From Tachypleus tridentatus (taxonomy: Eukaryota > Arthropoda > Merostomata > Xiphosura > Limulidae): a stretch of 64,000 bases of DNA. The stretch covers positions 19,708,400 to 19,772,399 of the forward strand of contig NC_134828.1 of assembly GCF_004210375.1 (NCBI RefSeq). Reading direction: 5' to 3'. The first letter of the stretch is position 1, and the number at the start of each line of letters is the position of its first letter. Made by a program: the position numbers and the translations under genes. This document shows, piece by piece, positions 46,307 to 57,530 of this stretch. Below the pieces are notes generated by a model. The model made no database searches. It worked only from the letters and a program-made list of their open reading frames with translations, and was not told the origin of the DNA.

Positions 46307-47332
46307 ATGAAAAACAGGAATACGGAAAGAGGAAACACTTCCTTTGAAGTGTCAAAGACATTTGGATCTCCCTTTCAGAAAATCAAATTTCCTGGTATTG
46401 GAATTATTCTAACTGTATTTCAGTGTATTGCTCAATGTATTCAATTAATGCTGGTTAAACTTACTCCAGGTGTCTCCAGACAGGTTATTTTGATTTACCG
46501 TGGAATATACATGGCTGCTTTCTGTGTACCAATTATTTTACATAGCCGTCACTCTTTCTTACCGAATATTCTGTTCCAGTATTTAATAATTTTCATCCGA
46601 GGAATCACTGGAACGATAGGTATATTGTTCTTGTATAATTCGTTAAACTTCTTGCCACTAAGCGATGTTACAGTTCTTACAAAGACAGAAATTATATTCA
46701 CTGTAATTCTAGCTTTCTTCATTCTGCGAGAAAAAATACATTTTATTGACGTAATAGCCATCCCGTTAGCCATTGTTGGGATCATCCTAATTAGTTGTCC
46801 ATCTTTTATTTTTGGACGATTGGACAGTAAATTGGATGCACAATCTCGAATTGTTGGGTCGTTACTAGCTGTTGGTTATGGTTTTTTCACCTCGTTGACG
46901 ACCATCATAGTGCGTAGGATAAAATCTTTAAACTATGCTGTGGTTATGTTCTCTTACTGTGCCATCCAGACTCTACTGTTATGCACTTATCAGTTTATTG
47001 TTAACGATACTGTATTTCCAGAATGTGGAACTGTGATTTGGTTCATATTTGGAATTGGAATACTTAGTTTTGTCACTCAGTATTTTTATGTTAACGCCCT
47101 CTACGTTGAAAAGGCTAGTTGTGTGGCTTTAGTGGGTTCCTTGGAAATTGTTTTTTCTTTTATCTTTCAAATCACGATAACTGGTGAAGATGTAACTTTG
47201 TCGAGTGTGGTAGGTGCAGTGTTCATTACATTAGCAGTAGTAATGAAAGCATGTCTTCAATGGTATTCTGAAAGTCCTGAGAGTTTTTGGAAAGCTTTGA
47301 ACAAAATAGGCTTACGATACTTTAATAGTTAA
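46307..47332 (+). CDS. SLC35G: SLC35G1-like EamA transporter, intact
   Basis: A 341-residue integral membrane protein of the drug/metabolite transporter superfamily, close to the usual 330-365 of SLC35G proteins. A short polar N-terminus (1-28) is followed by ten predicted helices at about 29-49, 58-78, 89-110, 117-138, 146-166, 182-202, 211-231, 241-262, 268-291 and 297-317, forming two EamA repeats. Family signatures are 'PLSDVTVLTKTEIIFTVILA' and LREKI in the first repeat, PSFIFG between them, and VEKASCVALVGSLEIVFSF with the final QWYSES in the second. These align well with human SLC35G1 (also called POST), which is reported to bind STIM1 and calcium pumps; its substrate is not firmly known. 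The start at 46307 lies 37 bases after the conserved acceptor 'ttattctag'. TATA promoter and exon 1 are upstream at 44189-44495. It is the only copy here open from start to stop. Confidence 0.93.
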   Translation: MKNRNTERGNTSFEVSKTFGSPFQKIKFPGIGIILTVFQCIAQCIQLMLVKLTPGVSRQVILIYRGIYMAAFCVPIILHSRHSFLPNILFQYLIIFIRGITGTIGILFLYNSLNFLPLSDVTVLTKTEIIFTVILAFFILREKIHFIDVIAIPLAIVGIILISCPSFIFGRLDSKLDAQSRIVGSLLAVGYGFFTSLTTIIVRRIKSLNYAVVMFSYCAIQTLLLCTYQFIVNDTVFPECGTVIWFIFGIGILSFVTQYFYVNALYVEKASCVALVGSLEIVFSFIFQITITGEDVTLSSVVGAVFITLAVVMKACLQWYSESPESFWKALNKIGLRYFNS

Positions 47333-48707
47333 TACAAGCTTCTACTAAATTCTCTATACAGCAGTAATATGATCGATATGGACATTGAAATTCATAATAT
47401 CATTTCTTAAAGTGTATTTGGAAGAAGTGTTTTTTAATCAACGTCTTACTTTTAGTGAATCTTTATTTATTAAGATTAATAACCACTGATTAATAAGAAT
47501 TTATAAATGTAATAAGAAAAAATGTTGAAACCTTTCTTTATGTAATCAAAATGCAAGAAAAAGTATAAATAAATATTCCGTAATATAAATATTGTTGTTA
47601 ATATTTTCTAAAAATTGATCTCTGAGGTCATTCATAGAAACCAAAAAACATATTTGGAAACAAATAAAATAATATTATTACACAGAATTTATATAAATCT
47701 CACAGTTGAAATATCTAAAGACTAAACACAGTTTTAGATAGAAATTTACATTGTAGGACTTTGGATTGTTTTTGTTTTCATACCATTAAAGTACAGAAAC
47801 TTTATTATATCATTTGTTAGAATGAGACCCTGAACGCAAGCTCTGACTGGTTTCCTCATAGGAGGTGAGGAGCAGAGAGCTCCATGAGGTGGAAACAATG
47901 ATGCTGTACTTATAAAATATGGAACCAGAAAGGCGTGTAGCTAGGCTTACATTGCTGTTAGTCATAGTTCCACAAAGTGGAATCAGAGAGTGCATAACTA
48001 TAGGAAAGCGTATAATGATTAAGTAATCATTGTTGATACTTCATGAACCAACCACAAGAGAAAAATGTAGATCAATAAACACATCATCATATCTCTAGTA
48101 ATGATAAAAGCCTAAGATTTACATTACATCTAGTTTATATACTATTTTACATAATCCTGAAGAGAATGAAGTGAAGTGATTAGTTCTGTTAAGGCACTAC
48201 AGGTGGATCATATAACTTAGAGGATATCATCATATAAAGTATCAGCTTACCGTTAGAGCTACCACTAATAAAATTAATTGTATTACGTAGATTTTACCAT
48301 TAAATGCAAACAAATTATATTGCTAATTCATATGTAATCATTTAAAGAGTTGCTTCAAAGGAAAATTATTACTTGAATGATGCAACTGTTATAACACTGT
48401 TACGTCAGTCATGCTTTACTTACATTGAATACGTTTTCTATTCAATTTTATAGTCAATACTATTTTACCTTATTTGCATAAAATAATTTTCACATTATCT
48501 GTTGTAACATAATTATTTATATCTCTACATATTTACCACACATAATAATTTAACATTGAAACTTACAAACACATAATGCGTATTTGAATATTTATAAATA
48601 TTGTGTGGTGCTATTTGTTACATATATATTTATTCTACTTTCTGTGTTTGTAACTCCATTGTTATAAATATCCCTAATTTCGATTCGGTGGCATACCTTT
48701 AAGTCAG
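47333..48707 (+). other. 3' flank of SLC35G, unit 3
   Basis: AT-rich, matching 29387-30799 and the reverse of 17225-18608. No gene seen apart from the polyadenylation signals. Confidence 0.5.
47568..47668 (+). terminator. candidate polyadenylation signals of SLC35G (unit 3)
   Basis: AATAAA occurs at 47568-47573 and 47663-47668, 236 and 331 bases after the stop. The second is conserved in unit 2 (29717-29722). Which one is used cannot be told from sequence. Confidence 0.4.
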
Positions 48708-48908
48708 GTGATCTCACTACAAATTGTATGGTCTACAAAACAAGTCGTATTTATCGACCACATAAAATCAGTTTGTAAAAACATTCATATAAATTCACTT
48801 AAACAACATGTCAGAATTCATCGAAGTGACTGCCCCTTGTTCCTCAGAGATCATAAGTCAAAGGGGTATGACCTGTCTTGGCCATGTTTCAGAGTTAAAG
48901 AGCCTTGA
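48708..48908 (+). CDS. conserved 66-aa ORF of unknown function (unit 3)
   Basis: MISLQIVWSTKQVVFIDHIK to SWPCFRVKEP, ending in TGA. Same length and stop as 17024-17224 in unit 1. The next ORF is in the same frame four codons after the stop. Not recognised. Confidence 0.3.
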   Translation: MISLQIVWSTKQVVFIDHIKSVCKNIHINSLKQHVRIHRSDCPLFLRDHKSKGYDLSWPCFRVKEP

Positions 48909-48920
48909 TCGTATTTCAAG

Positions 48921-49088
48921 ATGTCAAGTAAGGATGAAACAAACGTTATCCACTTTTACAGTGATTTCGATAATCAATTGAAACGTTCTGTTGATGATAA
49001 ATCGGGGTACAACGAGAAACCTCTTTTCTCTAGAAAGTCTACTGAAAGAAAGTCAAGTCATGAACTGGTACTAAAGGTCTCACTCTAA
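48921..49088 (+). CDS. conserved 55-aa ORF of unknown function (unit 3)
   Basis: MSSKDETNVIHFYSDFDNQL to SSHELVLKVSL. A hydrophilic, charged peptide of the same length as its sister at 16844-17011. 'GAACTG|GTACTA' near the end could be a weak donor, so this may be the remnant of a coding exon. Not recognised. Confidence 0.35.
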   Translation: MSSKDETNVIHFYSDFDNQLKRSVDDKSGYNEKPLFSRKSTERKSSHELVLKVSL

Positions 49089-49344
49089 GGTCGTTTTTGT
49101 ACGTGACAAAGGGTCCGTTAGACATAGAAAAGCACTGTAATATTTGATAGCGTAATTCCTCTGTTCTTTAAAACCATTAGTCTTCTTTGAAATCATTGGT
49201 GGAATATTATCTGTTCCAGATGTCTTATCATGTGTTATTTTTACGAGGTGTACGTATATGAACATTTAGTATCTGATGTGCATTGGTAGGGAAAAGTAGC
49301 AACGAAAACATTATTAAAGGGCTATATCTTTTATACTAAAGCCA
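49089..49344. other. flank between small ORFs and Tc1 relic (unit 3)
   Basis: Counterpart of 31074-31330. At about 49345 it jumps straight into the 3' part of the Tc1 relic, skipping 1.2 kb present in unit 2. Confidence 0.45.
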
Positions 49345-50020
49345 TAGAACACTGTTCTATTCACAGATGAGTCACGTTTTCGTACTGTCGGGTCTGATGG
49401 ACTTCAACTTGTCTGGAGAAGAGAAGGAAAACAAGATGACGACATACCAATCACTGGAGTGTCCCTAGTGACGTGGATTGAGAAGGCAACCACAGAATTT
49501 CACATACAGAGGAACCTGAATGCTTAACGTGTTAAAATCTCACGTAATTCCCTTCCTCAGAGACTACCATGATGTCACTTTATTGTAGCTGGACAATGCT
49601 TGTTTACACTCTGCACGTATCCATGCAGAATATGTTGTCGTAATGCTATGACCACTATACTTACCACTACCTTCACTGGACTGAAGATATATGTGATGAG
49701 GTAGGATACAACACCTTCAAAGATTACAAAGAGAGCAGATAACAGTTGATCCAGATATTGCAGGACAAGTGGCGTGGGATATTTCAATATAAAAGAAGAC
49801 ATCTTGTGACCAGTAGTCTCAAGTGATTACCACAGAACAGATAACAACTCATCCAAGTATAGCAGGACGAGTGGCAGAAGAGTCTTCAATATGGGATAAG
49901 ACATCTAGTAGTCAGTAATCTCCAGAGATTACCAGAGAACAGATATCAGTTTACCCATGTACTGCAAGACGACTGGCAGTATATTTTTCAATACAGGATA
50001 AGACGTCTGTAAGCAGTATG
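49345..50020 (+). mobile_element. Tc1-like relic, 3' part (unit 3)
   Basis: Begins at the FTDESRF block and continues through the ARIHAEYVV region (about 49615-49645). Three ~102-bp tandem segments follow at 49720-50020. Dead. Confidence 0.68.
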
Positions 50021-50351
50021 AGACGTATGACCATGGAACTCTTTGTTTACATTATTGAACAAAAAAAATCAACAACAAAAGACTGTCAGGTGTTTCGGTT
50101 TAAATATGTGAGTCCCCATTACTTAAAAATAGAGATAACCAGGGTTGTCAGAAAATTTCTTTCTCTTCACCCCACTCATAAGTTTGGTATTTTGATCATG
50201 CAACCCGAAAAAAATATATATAATAAAATAATACAATAATAATAATTCTAAACAAAACAACCATTTCTTGAATTTCACTTGAGAAAGGTTAGCAAGCCAG
50301 CAACCCCAGAAAAACCAACAACAGACCCGATGTGTGAATATTACAGGAATC
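50021..50351. other. flank between Tc1 relic and LINE (unit 3)
   Basis: Counterpart of 33201-33534; non-coding. Confidence 0.4.
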
Positions 50352-50470
50352 AACGGCTGATGTGGGCCTCAGGGCCCCTTCAACGGCTGATGTGGGACTC
50401 AGGGCCCTTCAAAGGCTGATGTGGGACTCAGGGCTCTTCAACGAGTGATGTGGTACTCAGGATCTTTCAG
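50352..50470. repeat. 29-bp minisatellite, about 4 copies
   Basis: Same unit as at 33535-33665. Confidence 0.85.
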
Positions 50471-50479
50471 AGCCGGAGG

Positions 50480-51968
50480 GGGATCCGAAGATCCTATGAT
50501 AAGATTTTGATGTAGGGGATACAGAAGAACCCAACTTTTACTTGTCTGTCTCTAATTATTCCCTGGAGTGCCTGAGCTATACGACAGAAGTTACGGTTCC
50601 TTTCTTTGTAAAAGATGTAAAAACAATACACAAACATTTACGATTATGGCTCTAGGTATTACATAAGTAACAAGGAGACTGGTGGATGTGTGTGGTGTTT
50701 CAGCCATTGCTGGGAATTGTCGAGTTAGTGTGTTTTAGCATTGAGCTAGTATTTTGTAGCTGAATATTTTCTCACTAACATGGAGTAGAATATTAAGGGT
50801 TAGTCGATATGCCACGTTTATTATCTGGTATTGTATATTCTTTAATCGTTTCCTGAGGCGACTGGACGTGGTGCAAGTGACCATGCACCCATATTACATG
50901 AGAGGCCTGATAAACGCTTTGTAAATGGTTATGATGATGTCTTGGGAGCATCCTTTATAGGTGTTTCTGATCTGTCTGAGGTTACGTGTTGTTTCGCTGA
51001 ATTAGAAATTCTGCTAAAATGCTGTGTCCAGTTGAGTGCCATGTTAAAATGGTGTGTCCAGATCAGTGCCATGTTAAAATGGTGTGTCCAGATCAGTGCC
51101 ATGTTAAAATGGTGTGTCCAGTTCAGTGCCATGTTAAAATAATGCGTCCAGTCTAGTGCCATGTTAAAATGATGTGTCCAGTTCAGTGCCATGTTAAAAT
51201 TGTGTGTCAAGTTTCGTGCCATGTTGAAAGTGTCTCCGAGGAATATAATCGATTTAGTAAATTTGATCTTAGTGTTTAATAAATTCACTTTTGTCTGTGT
51301 AATATTCTTCTGTTTCCTTTTAAAACTCCTGTGAAATATAATTTCTTGTGTTTTGTTATGGATACACGCCACCTGTTACACCACGTCATTATGTGGTTCG
51401 ACGAAATTTGAACTTTACTAGCCACGAATAGAGAGGTCAATCGATGTACTCCAAACTGCTACATCGTCTAAATATTGCGATGCGTGAGTATACGGGAGTT
51501 CTAGGAACGGGATACCATTGACGTGGATAATTTATAACTGGGGGACACCAGTCGTAAGAGTAAACGGACGTGTAAGCGTTTGATGTATGCGAACTCTGGC
51601 TCGACTATTTGAGAAAAAGCTCAAGATACATCTGATTATTGTGTCAGGGATCTTGAGATAGTGCAATTAAAATAACATTATGCTTTGGCACTATCAAAAG
51701 CTTTATTAACGCGAAGAAATGTAACGACTGTCATGTGCTTACGGTTGAAATATGGTTTCAGTCACTCTACAAGGTGATCGCTCGTCTGTCTTTTGTGTCT
51801 GGATTTGTTTTGAATTTCCTTTATCATATAGTTGAGTTCCAGATGGTACAGCTATCTGTAACCTATAATTCTTAACATTAAGAATTGAGGCTTATTGGTC
51901 TGTAGTTTGTCAGGTCTCGTATGTCAGCGGAAATATTGGGACAAACAATAATGATTGCGCTTTTCCAG
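50480..51968 (-). mobile_element. LINE reverse transcriptase fragment (unit 3)
   Basis: Counterpart of 14830-16500. Its longest open frame (51372-50929) runs from NKTQEIIFHRSFKRKQKN through the repeated NMALNWTHHF units into 'FSRISNSAKQHVTSDRSE'. Seven 30-bp units are present. A piece near 51538 holding the GVPQG block is shortened. Confidence 0.8.
51020..51230. repeat. in-frame 30-bp minisatellite inside the LINE RT, 7 copies
   Basis: Seven units, with variants such as MALDWTHYFN and MARNLTHNFN, all in one open frame on the reverse strand. Confidence 0.93.
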
Positions 51969-52529
51969 TGTCTCTGACACTTGTAAGGAAGAATTTCCAT
52001 TTTCCGTACTCCTGTTTTTCATATTCTTCGTGATTTATAGTTAACTCTGCTCGAACATCTAGAATATGATATAAAAATAAAATATAGCTATAAGCTTTTA
52101 ACATGTGTTCAGAGAAACATATAGTAGAAAAAGTCAAAACTAAATCAATAGCTGAACACTTATTTCTTACCTTTAAAACAATAATAAATTAAGTTATTAT
52201 TTAGTTGTTGTTCACTCACTGACCATTACAGATTACACAGTAAACATTACAGTATTATTTCAATCTTACAACCATGAATACTGTTGGTTTGGTTCACAAA
52301 TACAACCTACGTATTTACCTTGGTACAGTCAGAGGAGAATCCTCGTTCATTAGAAAATCATGTTGCTACCCTGGTTATCAATTATCCTGTTGTCACAAAT
52401 GGTTTTGTAGATCGGAGACGTACACTATGTGTCCCATGTATTAGATATAAAGAGTTCTAACTGTATTGAATTTCATTATTCTGTTTCAAGTGACCCTTCT
52501 TTTAAAATATCCTTGCTTTAATTTTTATA

Positions 52530-53130
52530 CGGTATAATACGATGGATATTTTGTTATATTTTAGAATACAGCACTTTGGATATATTATTATATATAGTGT
52601 ATGGTACTGTGTATCATTTGTTAGATTTTAGAGTATTGAAATGTGGTTATTTTATAAAATTATATTACATGGTACTGTGGATATTTGGTTACATTTTAGT
52701 ATATGGTACTGTGGAAATTTTGTTCTACTTTAGTGTATAGTACTGTGGATATTTTATTATATTTTAGTGTATGGAATTGTGTTTTTGTATTATATTTTAG
52801 TAAACGGTACTGCGGTTATATTTTAGTGTATGCTACAATGGATATTTTATTATAGTTTAGTATGTAATGTGGATATTTTGTTACATTTAGTATCTGATAC
52901 CATGGAGAGCTTATTATATTTTAGTATATGATAGTGTAAATATTTTAATATTTTTCAGTAAATAGTACTGTAGTTATTTTATTATATTTTAGTATGTGGT
53001 AATGTGGATATTTTGTTATATTTTAGTGTATGGTACTGCGAATATTTTGTTATATTTTAGTGTATGGTACTGCGAATATTTTGTTATATTTTAGTGTATG
53101 GCACTTTTGAATGTTTATGGTTCTGTGGAT
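52530..53130. repeat. 34-bp minisatellite (unit 3 fragment)
   Basis: About 18 reverse-orientation units such as 'gtgtatggtactgcgaatat'. Two adjacent units near 53040-53090 are identical. Confidence 0.88.
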
Positions 53131-53679
53131 ATTTTATTTACCGACCTGTGTCTTTTTGTTTCTTTCACAACCTGAATAACTCCAACTGGAAGGGAATTAT
53201 ATCTGAAAAACCTTCATTTACCAGAGGATCTAGCTTTTCTAAGTGTTAGACTTAAATAAATCACCCAGAATTTACTATCATCTCATGTTTGAGACCGATA
53301 ATCCATAAACTGTTTTTGAAACATCCTTCAGACAACTAGTTTTATTATGTTGATCTAATAAATAAAGTAAATTCTCAGTATTTCTCTATATATATTATTT
53401 TGTCTAGAACAAGAGAACAGTTCCAACAACTGTATAGAATTATATTAACGTGAGTTCCTTTTTCAATATATCTACATATGGCTGTACATTTGTTGAAAAC
53501 ACGATAATTATAAACATACATAACAACATGCTGTAAAACACATGTGGATCTAAAACTTAGATGACTCATGTTTGTGAATGTGTAATTTATCATAAAACGG
53601 ATGGAACTTCAAGTGGATTTCTCGTTATCAACTACGATGTGTAATTTACTCACATTTGTTCCGATGATTTTTTTTGTTT

Positions 53680-53825
53680 ACTTTAGTGTCAACGAACAGT
53701 GGGATTAACCGTCACATTGTATTTTCCTCATGTCTGACAAAATATATATGTTTGGATAAATGGGGATTCGAAACCGTGACTTTCAGACTACGAGTCAAGC
53801 ACCTTAGTCAAATGGTCCATGTTAC
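53680..53825 (-). mobile_element. SINE type 1, 5' part
   Basis: Same insertion as 12530-12765 and 36735-36880; the B-box region is 'ggtttcgaatccccatttat' on the reverse strand. Confidence 0.78.
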
Positions 53826-54149
53826 ATTACACTCGATATTGTTTTCATCGTTTGTCATTCTGTTTGCAAGTTTGATAACTTCTTTATGTGTTAGTTTATG
53901 TTTGTCCCTGAAACATTCTGTCACACACTCTTATCTTCACGAAACAATCTGATGGTAAATAAACACATTTCAATACTAAACAAAACAAAAACTGGATAAC
54001 AGTAAATATATCAAGTTAATGTGTAAAATGGCCAAACATGAGTCTTGTTTTTACATCAAGATCGGAACTCTTCAAATAATGAATAAAATTCCTGACCTAA
54101 ATAGCACCTTGTTTCAGCCTTTTATCTAGCTGATATTTATTTTAATTTT

Positions 54150-54288
54150 TATTGATTGATTGTTTGAATTAAGTACAAAGCTACACAATGATCTATTTGT
54201 GCTCCGCTTAACACACCTATCGAAACTCGGATTTTTAATGGTGGGTGTTCGCAGATATAATGCTCTGCCACTGGAGGACATTAACTCT
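54150..54288 (-). mobile_element. SINE type 2
   Basis: Same insertion as 12060-12205 and 37190-37328. Confidence 0.75.
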
Positions 54289-54439
54289 TGAAAGACACAC
54301 TATCAGTTATTGTATCCGTTAATAAAAGACACCATCACTAATCCATCTATTAATCAAAACCCCATTATTGCAGCCATTAACTATCACTCACTGTATCGAT
54401 TATCCAAAGATAGTACGACTTGTTCTATCTTTTAAAAAC

Positions 54440-54860
54440 ACCATCAACAATATGATAAATGGAGTAAACAACAAAGAGAATACAAACAATAAAACACTGT
54501 AAACTCTATGATAATTGAAAACCTAAGAAACAGATTATAAGCATTAAAAATACTATCAACTCCATCCTAAGTGGAGTACACAACAAATATACAAACATTA
54601 AAACACAATCAACTCTGTCTTATGTGGAGTACACAACAAATATACAAACATTAAAAACAGTATTCATTACAAAATAAGTGGAGTGCATAATAAACATTAA
54701 AAACACTATCAATTCTATGTTAAGTAAAGTACACATCAAACAGAATACAAACATAAGAAACACCATCAACTCTATGTAAAGTGGAATACATAGCAAACAG
54801 AACAGAAACATTAAAAACACGATCATCTTTATGTTAAGTAGTGAACATCGTGAACTGGTT
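54440..54860. repeat. degenerate ~50-60 bp minisatellite (unit 3)
   Basis: Same array as at 11470-11910 and 37480-39480, here uninterrupted by a Tc1 element. Confidence 0.75.
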
Positions 54861-55454
54861 TTGAAAAATAACAATAACAAGAGAGAAAAACTTCTCTTGT
54901 TATATCTTGTTATAATATTCTGATAAACAGACTGAAACCAGGCAGTCAGTAAGAAGTATATTTTATTTTCACTGAGCCCAAGATAGAACGTGACACCTTG
55001 GTTACCGACTCGTCACAATCTTGACTGAATGTGGTTTGAACAAACAATTTAAAATCTTTTTTTGTTGACAGATTCTGAAGACCATGTCAACTTTTTAACT
55101 TTTGTACCCGGTTATTTTTATTTTAGTTGCTAAAAATTATCAGTTATTTATTTAAACAACACGGAAGTTTCACAAAACAGACAAAAAACATGTCACTAAC
55201 ATTTGAAGACAAATTTTCTAAAGTTCGACTTTCGTAAGACAGATGTTTGTGAATCCAACACATGTGTATCAGCGTATCTTTCAAAAGACACACCTGTGTC
55301 AAAACACGGTAGCTGTAACTTACTGTGGAATATCACAGTGCATGTTTCTCTCAACTTTTATTTAACGGAAATAATTTTAACTTTGTAGATATTCAAGATC
55401 TGGGAAGCCAGACATTTTAAAACCAGTCAAACCAGTCTTGCCGACTGCGTGGAG
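54861..55454. other. shared unit flank
   Basis: Counterpart of 39500-40039 and the reverse of 10887-11460. No gene. Confidence 0.45.
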
Positions 55455-55732
55455 GTTTGTTTGCTTGTTTTGAATATTACGAAAATCCACACGGGGACTA
55501 TCTACGTTAACAGTCGCTAATTTAGCAGTGCAAAACTAGACGGAAGGCAGCCACTCATCAACATCTACCGCCAACACTTGGGCTACTTTTTACCAATGAA
55601 CAGGAGGATTTATCGTAATATTATAACGCTCCAACGGCTGAAAGGGCCTGCATATTTAGTGTGACGAGAATTCGAACTCACAACTTTAGATTGCGAGTCG
55701 TGCACCATATCCACTTGTCTATGCTTGGTCAA
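55455..55732 (-). mobile_element. SINE type 1
   Basis: Same insertion as 10612-10886; full body and AAAC tail near 55455. Confidence 0.85.
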
Positions 55733-55933
55733 TGTGGAGAACGAACCTTCTATTTCTCTTTCTATGTTCCTTAACTTAGAAACGACCACTTGAGATACAG
55801 TGGTCAAGGTAAATAATATACACATCACATTTTCCTACCGTCATGGATATTCATCTAGTGATACATTTTCAGGTTTTCTTCACTTGTTTTATTATTATTC
55901 ACCCATGTTTTAAATAACACTAGGGTGACAATA

Positions 55934-56805
55934 CGAGGGCTGTTCAAAATACGCGAACTGACGTCATAAAACAAAATGTACTTTATTTAGAAGTCTGGGA
56001 CCCCTTAAAGTACTCTCCTCCCCAACGCACACACTTATCCCAACGGTGTTTCCACTTGTTGAAACAGTCCTGGTACACTTCTTTTGTAATGTCCTCCAGC
56101 TCCTTCGTCGCATTTGCCTTAATCTCTGGAATCGTCTCAAATCTTCTTCCTTTCAAGAGTCTTTTGGGAGCAAGGAGCAAGGTCAGGTGAGTAGGGGGGT
56201 GGGGAAGAACAGTGATCAAGTGTTTGGCCAAAAACTCACGAGTTCTGAGGGCTGAATTTCGCAGCAACGCGGTGCATCTTCAATTTTTGGTCAAAATCTC
56301 GTAACCAGATCCAACTGATATCCCACACTCTTCAGCAAGCTCCTGACAGTCAGACGCTGATTTGCCCGCACCAGTGTGTTGATTTTGTCAACGTGTGGGT
56401 CGTCAGTTGACGTGGAAGGACGTCCAGGACGCTCATCATCTTCAATGGACTGTCGACCATCCTTAAAACGTTCATGCCACTTGAAACATGCCGTGCGCTT
56501 CATAGCAACATCACCGTAAGCCGTGTTAAGCATAACAAAAGTTTCAGTCGCAGATTTTCCAAGTTTAACACAAAATTTCACAGCAAGTCGTTGCTCCTTC
56601 AGGTCATTCATTCTGAAATCCGCCAAACGAAAAATCGCACTTCACTTAAAACCGCGTAGCTAATACACAAATAAAGATATCTGCAATCGGGAAATGGCGT
56701 CGTAATCAGCTGATCTGTGCAAACCTAGCAACACCAAGCGGATTCTTCTGGAACCAACTGGAGCCGCGCAATTCAAACTGTCGCGTATTTTTTGAACAGA
56801 TCTCG
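55934..56805 (-). mobile_element. mariner transposon, internally deleted, with TIRs
   Basis: Ends are inverted: left 'cgagggctgttcaaaa' and right (reverse strand) 'cgagatctgttcaaaa', each followed by TACGCG. The reverse strand has an N-terminal part, MADFRMNDLKEQRLAVKFCV with 'KRTACFKWHERFKDGRQS' (56626-56320). This is the helix-turn-helix region of mariner transposases. After a jump comes the C-terminus 'EDITKEVYQDCFNKWKHRW' and WGGEYFKG (55983-56267). The catalytic core, with the first two Asp residues, is deleted, so 870 bp remain of about 1.3 kb. Units 1 and 2 have the empty site, so this is a post-duplication insertion. Confidence 0.9.
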
Positions 56806-57261
56806 TGAACCCTTTCCTTTTCTAGTTTCAATACCACCCTTCCACAACCATCCCTCCAACCGCGATCTATTTCAATTCAACCCTATCAACAACATCCCTT
56901 TACACACCCAACGATACATGAGAGAAAAATCACAAGGTTATTAATTCAATCTGCTGTAGATAACACAGTTCTGAGACAGAACTTTTCACTCAATATTTAA
57001 GCATGGAATTTAACCCTAGACATTCACGGCCACATCATCAGACTCCCATTTATTATCACACTCAACAGAGAGATGTAAACTTTAACTAATAGAGAAAAAT
57101 AAGTATATCAAAGAACTAAAAATACAGCACTAGAACAAATAGTGGGATAACTTCTGTCAATCTATAGACGAAAACGACCCTACCACCTTTTGTAAAAAAA
57201 AAAAAATCCATATGTAATAACTCTTATACATATGACAATTGCACAAGAAACAAAACTGATA
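56806..57261. other. distal part of unit 3, start of Penelope-like sequence
   Basis: Bases 56806-57120 match 40540-40870 and the reverse of 10060-10360. From about 57120 a frame resembling 'WDNFCQSIDEND' probably belongs to the Penelope-like element. Confidence 0.45.
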
Positions 57262-57530
57262 TGGCCTGGCATGGCCAAGCGTGTTAAGGCGTGCGACTCG
57301 TAATCTGAGGGTGGCGGGTTCGCATCCCTGTCGCGAAACATGCTTGCCCTTTCAGCCGTGGGGGAGTTATAATGTGATGGTCAGTCCCACTGTTCGTTGG
57401 TAAAAGAGTAGCCCAAGAGTTGGCGGTGAGTGGTGATGACTGGCTGCATTCCCTCTAGTCTTACACTACTAAATTAGGGACGGCTAGCAGAGATAACTCT
57501 GGGTTATCTTTACTAAATTCCAAAAACAAA
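57262..57530 (+). mobile_element. SINE type 1, best full-length copy
   Basis: Head 'tggccaagcgtgttaaggcg', B-box 'ggcgggttcgcatccctgtc', body 'attataatgtgatggtcag', 'agtagcccaagagttggcgg', 'ctagtcttacactactaaat', and the tail 'caaaacaaacaaaac'. It sits inside the Penelope-like fragment. The head fits a tRNA-Lys-like origin. Confidence 0.92.

Larger units (their letters stand above)
51969..54075 (-). pseudogene. old SLC35G 5' fragment fused to LINE (unit 3)
   Basis: Third copy of the fragment described at 12250-14829. It has the start of exon 2 (about 52020-51970), intron-like sequence, the 34-bp minisatellite at 52530-53130, a SINE at 53680-53825 and exon-1-like sequence near 54050-54075. 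Confidence 0.75.
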
